A program made the position numbers and the translations under genes. Below the pieces are notes generated by a model. The model was not told the origin of the DNA, searched no databases, and saw only the letters and a program-made list of their open reading frames with translations. From Trebouxia sp. TZW2008 (Eukaryota; Chlorophyta; Trebouxiophyceae; Trebouxiales; Trebouxiaceae), in contig BDIU01000659.1 of assembly GCA_002118135.1 (NCBI GenBank), forward strand, positions 1-11,167: 11,167 bases of DNA, in the 5' to 3' direction. Positions 10,301 through 11,167 of this stretch are shown one piece after another (within the stretch, counting starts at the first letter, position 1; each line of letters starts with the position of its first letter).

Positions 10301-10318
10301 CAATACCAGTGGTGGTGA
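1123..10318 (+). CDS. Bundle / WD40-like propeller / Raf-like kinase protein (20 exons)
   Basis: Exon model: 1123-1380, 1464-1630, 2002-2110, 2341-2609, 2823-3508, 3720-4188, 4416-4905, 5075-5122, 5348-6146, 6247-6404, 6594-6726, 6988-7076, 7347-7544, 7805-7996, 8359-8469, 8673-8780, 9079-9190, 9575-9654, 9729-9973, 10105-10318. Phases agree at all 19 junctions and the product is about 1644 residues. The start is the first in-frame ATG (CCCATGG context). Domains: helical bundle 1-142, propeller 179-650, low-complexity linker 653-1130, kinase 1137-1456, tail 1466-1644. The kinase has a GDGSIG loop, Lys1165 in VAIK, Glu1225, HRD 1305-1307, DFN 1325-1327, APE and RRPSF, so it should phosphorylate Ser/Thr like MAPKKKs of the CTR1/EDR1 group; substrates are unknown. 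Exons 10-17 are nearly certain, 1-7 and 9 likely, 8 and 18-20 tentative. Splitting into two genes at the linker is the main alternative. Confidence 0.7.
1464..1630 (+). CDS. Exon 2: end of the helical bundle
   Basis: The acceptor TTTTGCCAG at 1455-1463 follows an 83-nt intron. The frame reads GQLNKSSQSCLQLSRRS, then a long helix (KVEQSFWQLHQNVQELQNMD), and ends CAAAC|GTAAGC (phase 2). Ser/Cys/Leu spacing followed by a K-V-x-x-x-F/W-x-L helix fits the third and fourth helices of HeLo/MLKL-NTD-like bundles. The next 371 nt (1631-2001) is modelled as intron; I see no exon in it that keeps phase. Confidence 0.65.
2002..2110 (+). CDS. Exon 3: short Cys/His-rich connector
   Basis: The acceptor TTTTTGCACAG ends at 2001. 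The phase-2 codon completes as Thr and the frame gives DARVCCLYKGCRCHHVD followed by a Ser/Gly/Thr stretch to CAG|GTAAGC at 2111 (phase 0). The CC-x5-C-x-CHH cluster could bind metal or form disulfides, but it matches no zinc motif I know. Support is a strong donor, a good pyrimidine-tract acceptor and phase agreement with both neighbours. Confidence 0.55.
2341..2609 (+). CDS. Exon 4: first propeller blades
   Basis: Encodes WD40-like strands: WWTLTSGHKSTLYIHDLRT, then MDVDGAGRVWLGHKHGLVQV, the pattern of G-H dipeptides and terminal W/Y-I-H-D or V-Q-V-W strands of propeller blades. Two acceptors fit the frame: TTGCAG at 2335-2340 and CTTCACAG at 2369-2376. The second would drop 12 residues and start directly on the strand VWWTL. 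The 3' end is placed at AG|GCATGT (phase 2), a GC-type donor, because it joins SSADI-R to CMTRACDDE in a proper blade. A continuous read-through across 2610-2822 is also open. Confidence 0.7.
2610..2822 (+). other. Putative GC-AG intron (intron 4)
   Basis: The segment lies between ATCAG|GCATGT and TTTTTGTACAG|GTG. It is 213 nt, a multiple of three, and has no in-frame stop, so it could be retained as 71 extra residues. Its translation is unusually Cys/Leu/Phe-rich (LLLVDPAVCFCIWCLY) and breaks a propeller blade, and its end has a pyrimidine-rich TGTGTGTGTTTTTGTACAG tract. Both facts favour an intron. Confidence 0.5.
2823..3508 (+). CDS. Exon 5: propeller blade, disordered insertion, next blade
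   Basis: It opens with the blade strands DDECMWLGLDNGSVQLARL. About 150 residues of Ser, Gln, Ala and Gly follow with no fold signature. A blade then resumes with SVLREWNLDGHFIKSHTSKL, which pairs with exon 6. The insertion holds KRKLSRAGR (Ser codon 3370-3372), a basophilic R-x-x-S type site. The donor GTGAGA at 3509 is strong (phase 1), and the frame stops at 3577-3579 if the intron is retained, which confirms splicing. Confidence 0.8.
3720..4188 (+). CDS. Exon 6: C-terminal propeller blades
   Basis: The acceptor TGAATGCAG ends at 3719. Joining in phase 1 restores Gly and continues the blade begun in exon 5 (GSLTSMALLPVSALP, then WHLMTGHTSGDVQLWAA). Two further blade-like units follow (LLCFAHANGQLTLYNKP and HMGLLTLDSAGAIFLLS). 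The donor is ACAG|GTACTT at 4189 (phase 2). The same frame stays open through the intron to 4615, so a longer read-through form is possible, but its sequence there does not look like propeller. Confidence 0.75.
4416..4905 (+). CDS. Exon 7: low-complexity linker, part 1
   Basis: The acceptor TTGCTTTCAG ends at 4415. In the phase-compatible frame the exon is rich in Ala, Ser, Gln, Cys and Pro with no fold signature (for example SSQTAEASAEPPSAHV and ASPASGSDGDAAESQSS), and it ends AAGTTT|GTAAGA (phase 0). Two other frames are open over parts of this stretch, so the frame choice rests on splice phase. The segment would be a flexible arm between propeller and kinase. Confidence 0.55.
5075..5122 (+). 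CDS. Exon 8 (tentative): 16-codon linker exon
   Basis: Bounded by GGCAG at 5070-5074 and TTTCT|GTAAGG at 5123, with phase 0 on both sides. The product is Ser/His/Thr-rich (HSTVASSMHSSTDIS). It may be skipped without changing the frame. It is included because its donor is strong and it divides a 442-nt gap into introns of 169 and 225 nt, like the others here. Confidence 0.35.
5348..6146 (+). CDS. Exon 9: low-complexity linker, part 2
   Basis: About 266 residues, Ser/Ala/Gln-rich and probably disordered. It contains SLSRRQSLASK (Ser codon 5894-5896), an R-R-x-S site typical for basophilic kinases, and several other R-x-x-S/T sites. The acceptor used is GGGCAG ending at 5347 (phase 0); GATGCAG five bases earlier has the better context but the wrong phase. 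The donor at 6147 (GTGCCC) is weak but is the only one nearby that gives phase 1, needed to enter the kinase exon. Confidence 0.6.
6247..6404 (+). CDS. Exon 10: kinase lead-in and glycine-rich loop
   Basis: The acceptor TTTGCTTTGCAG ends at 6246. An amphipathic helix (SDLALEALEAVES) leads into YTELQIKHKIGDGSIGQ, kinase subdomain I with the G-x-G-x-x-G loop. The exon ends CAG|GTACTG in phase 0, and exon 11 continues at once with VYLGQW. This is where the catalytic domain starts, near residue 1137. Confidence 0.93.
6594..6726 (+). CDS. Exon 11: VAIK lysine and start of an insertion
   Basis: The exon opens VYLGQWHETDVAIKVI; the AAG at 6633-6635 is the ATP-anchoring lysine of subdomain II. It then runs into a non-conserved Pro/Ser/Gln stretch that lengthens the beta3-alphaC connection. 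The donor is GCAG|GTATTC (phase 1). The intron-retained frame ends within 90 nt. Confidence 0.9.
6988..7076 (+). CDS. Exon 12: alphaC helix
   Basis: The acceptor GCACCAG joins in phase 1 and gives SDKELNAITSLQRE. The last codon, GAG 7074-7076, is the alphaC glutamate that should pair with Lys1165. They are 60 residues apart, whereas about 17-20 is usual. The donor GTTTGC is weak, but the join to exon 13 gives QRE-AHIMAAVRHPNIV, an exact kinase alphaC/beta4 sequence. Confidence 0.88.
7347..7544 (+). CDS. Exon 13: beta4, hinge and alphaE start
   Basis: Contains RHPNIVLFMG (7368-7397), the hallmark of Raf-like MAPKKKs. The hinge is IVTELCARGSLCDVIRKA and the alphaE helix begins in WIKRLMMALDAAK. 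The exon ends AAG|GTAATG in phase 0. A Thr-Glu-Leu gatekeeper-hinge run agrees with an active ATP pocket. Confidence 0.95.
7805..7996 (+). CDS. Exon 14: catalytic loop, DFN motif, activation segment
   Basis: Reads LHSHKPSILHRDLKSPNLLV: HRD at 7844-7852, with the catalytic Asp, Lys and Asn in HRDLKSPN. Then VKVTDFNLSS has Asn (7910-7912) where most kinases have the DFG glycine; the metal-binding Asp is kept. A Ser/Thr/Cys-rich activation loop follows, and then NPRWLAPE (APE at 7988-7996). The donor is GAG|GTAGCG in phase 0. The 362-nt intron that follows (7997-8358) shows nothing coding. Confidence 0.95.
8359..8469 (+). CDS. Exon 15: alphaF region
   Basis: The acceptor TTTTTGTAG gives VVMHHSFSKAADVYSFGMIM, with the conserved Asp of D-V-Y-S-F-G at 8392, and WELMTWRVPWEDLNPFQ. 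The W-E-L-x-T-x-x-x-P-(W/F)-E-D-L-N-P pattern is typical of plant and algal Raf-like kinases. Both ends are phase 0. Confidence 0.95.
8673..8780 (+). CDS. Exon 16: alphaG-alphaH region
   Basis: The exon reads VMMELTQKQARPEIPPLV and then a Pro/Gly loop, ending IDTYLQIMQ|GTACTG. R-P-E-I-P is the usual Raf-like motif in this position. The loop before the alphaH helix (LPGQPMPGIDTYL) is somewhat longer than in most relatives. Both junctions are phase 0. Confidence 0.93.
9079..9190 (+). CDS. Exon 17: end of the kinase domain
   Basis: Reads GCWHADPGRRPSFEEVISAL, subdomain XI with the conserved Arg at 9103-9105, then LRRLLRS and a short polar tail. The donor GCAG|GTATTC (phase 1) is followed by a 384-nt intron without coding signal. 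If that donor is ignored, the frame adds G-I-Q and stops at TAA 9200-9202, giving a shorter protein that ends just after the kinase. An internal GTGAGC at 9167 is another possible donor in the same phase. Confidence 0.9.
9575..9654 (+). CDS. Exon 18 (tentative): tail
   Basis: The acceptor TCTCTCCTTCAG has a strong pyrimidine tract. In phase 1 the frame is small-residue rich (VAAGSSSACCAVELARS) and must leave before TGA 9661-9663. The only nearby donor giving the needed phase 0 is the weak GTTACA at 9655. There is no recognised domain. Confidence 0.4.
9729..9973 (+). CDS. Exon 19 (tentative): tail
   Basis: The acceptor ACTTCCTTGCAG is good and gives the phase-0 frame SLLSQRPFRIFGPVAGQC, continuing for 81 codons to TTTG|GTAAAG (phase 2). 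The sequence is mixed in composition and protein-like (FASEWPQQQRSFGAQVL), but no family is recognised. The frame would stop at once at the intron (TGG TAA), which supports either splicing here or a C-terminus at 9977. Confidence 0.45.
10105..10318 (+). CDS. Exon 20 (tentative): C-terminal exon
   Basis: An open frame from 10040 ends at TGA 10316-10318. It contains HEEFAINFAWKDQHHPRKSH, an Ala/Ser/Gln stretch and a final helix (EQLRQLESMSQRLLQVQQ) ending in two Trp. The acceptor CTGCTAG (10098-10104) is the one that keeps phase 2 without creating a stop; the better-looking CAATCAG at 10005 leads straight into TGA. The exact start is therefore unresolved between about 10041 and 10105. Confidence 0.4.
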
Positions 10319-10990
10319 CAACTGATCTCATGCACTGCTGCATGTGTTTTGCATCATGCATTGGAGGTCTTTCAGGACACCTGGATGTTTGTAGTGACAC
10401 AAGTGCACTTGTGGCTTATTGCGGTACCCTGCAGCAATTATCGCACAGCGCCTAGGATGTCAAATTATGTTTTGGTATCTTTATTACTTTGACTGCTGGC
10501 ACTCAGGCATGCCAAATTGGGCCCTGCAGGATTTCTGGGATTGCAAGATGTCTTGTGAAGTCAAGCATGTTCAAGTCACAATTCAGCTGTGACAAGAGCT
10601 TGGCAATGCCACGACCTTTGTACACTGCCCAGGCACATCAGACCATCCAGAACATACCAAGTGCTAGCTGGTCAAACACGTTTACAGCCCAACGGATGAT
10701 TCATATTTTTCAATTCTGCACAATAAATAGCAACTTCGGTATGCAAACAGCAGCTCAGCTGACAGATCAATCAGCTTTCGCTTGACAGCTTGTGGCGCTG
10801 CAATCATACTTCTTTTCCTTCTGCTCAGTCACATAAATAGTGTTGTTCAATTGTGGTATTCCATGCCCAGTCCTTCCTGTGATGGGCCTCTTTTGTACGG
10901 GGATCTTTAGCACGTGGTGCTTTTGGCGTTCTAGAAGTAGATTGCAGAGTATTGCGCGCCTGGCTCATGCTCAGACGGAACTCGCTCATA
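10319..10990. other. 3'-flanking region, nothing coding supported
   Basis: It contains a 98-codon open frame (10489-10785) with no recognisable similarity and no splice connection, which I leave as chance. Two CATAAATAG/AATAAATAG stretches (near 10724 and 10832) are A/T-rich. By eye I find no TGTAA pentamer, the green-algal polyadenylation signal, between 10319 and the edge, so the 3' end of the large gene cannot be placed. Confidence 0.6.
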
Positions 10991-11167
10991 TCAAATGCCT
11001 GTATCTGAAGTATGATACCGTGTTGCTGTCAGCCTATGCTCGAGTAGAGTGTGTGCAGACAAAAAGGGTGCTGCAATGCCAAATTTATTCAACCGAGGGT
11101 CATGATCAATTGGGCCCAGATCTTCCTCCTCCGTGGCAGAGTCTTCTGAGTCTTCAAGCTGCACAGT
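10991..11167 (-). pseudogene. Inverted partial copy of the left-edge exon
   Basis: Read from the right edge on the minus strand, the frame is open for 58 codons to a TGA at 10993-10991. The first 21 residues equal those at the left edge. The copy then has His for Asp and diverges completely after the DP dipeptide, ending in an unrelated stretch of about 33 residues that includes a TGCAG-like sequence near 11070. It may be a paralogous gene end, a fragment duplicated into intergenic DNA, or an assembly join. Which of the two copies is the functional C-terminus cannot be told here, although the left one reads more like protein. Confidence 0.25.
11093..11167 (-). repeat. Right arm of terminal inverted repeat
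   Basis: This is the reverse-complement partner of bases 1-75: 63 nt identical from the outer edge inward, then 12 nt with two mismatches. Read on the minus strand it keeps the same open frame as the left arm. The continuation past base 64 from the edge differs, so the genome must contain at least two versions of this sequence, or one of them is a joining artefact. Confidence 0.9.

Noticed and set aside
10489..10785. 98-codon plus-strand open frame downstream of the gene
   Set aside because: It has a non-ATG start and unstructured mixed composition, is not in phase with any acceptor from exon 20, and has no family resemblance.
1..11167. The whole window as an 11-kb DNA transposon with 63-75 bp terminal inverted repeats
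   Set aside because: There is no transposase, integrase or helicase; the arms lie within what reads as an exon, they sit exactly on the window edges so no target duplication can be seen, and the interior is an ordinary intron-rich gene.
1..11167. tRNA genes, rRNA, CRISPR arrays, riboswitches, bacterial operon signals
   Set aside because: I looked on both strands and found no cloverleaf-like segment, regularly spaced repeat array or ribosome-binding-site pattern.

Overview
The window looks like nuclear DNA from an intron-rich eukaryote, most likely a green alga of the Trebouxiophyceae type. The reasons are roughly balanced base composition, many short GT-AG introns (about 75-385 nt) whose acceptors are nearly always TGCAG/ACAG, and a plant/algal Raf-like (CTR1/EDR1-type) kinase. 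The lineage is an inference. No bacterial operon, rRNA, tRNA or CRISPR array was seen.

Layout: 1-120 reads as the acidic last exon of a gene entering from the left. 121-1122 is intergenic or 5'-flanking DNA with short palindromes, a MITE-like inverted repeat pair, a doubtful 54-codon ORF and two tiny uORFs. 1123-10318 is one large plus-strand gene that I model as 20 exons. Every junction phase is compatible, and the joined reading frame is 4935 nt, about 1644 residues. 10319-10990 holds no gene I can support. 10991-11167 carries a minus-strand copy of the left-edge exon.

The large gene encodes, in order: an N-terminal helical, Cys-rich domain resembling the four-helix-bundle (HeLo/MLKL-NTD-like) domain (about residues 1-142); a WD40-like beta-propeller (about 179-650) interrupted by a Ser/Gln-rich insertion; a long low-complexity linker (about 653-1130); a complete Raf-like MAPKKK-type kinase domain (about 1137-1456) with DFN in place of DFG; and a tail of about 180 residues of unknown function. 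Helical bundle, propeller and kinase in one chain suggest a signalling protein in which propeller or linker sensing controls the kinase and/or the N-terminal bundle. The kinase call is firm, the propeller likely, and the bundle assignment a fold-level guess.

The two ends of the window are an exact 63-nt inverted repeat, with similarity continuing to about 75 nt. The exact, odd-numbered length, with divergence starting at base 64, is what a contig closed on one k=63 assembly-graph node would show. I therefore read it first as a genomic repeat where assembly stopped, not as transposon termini.
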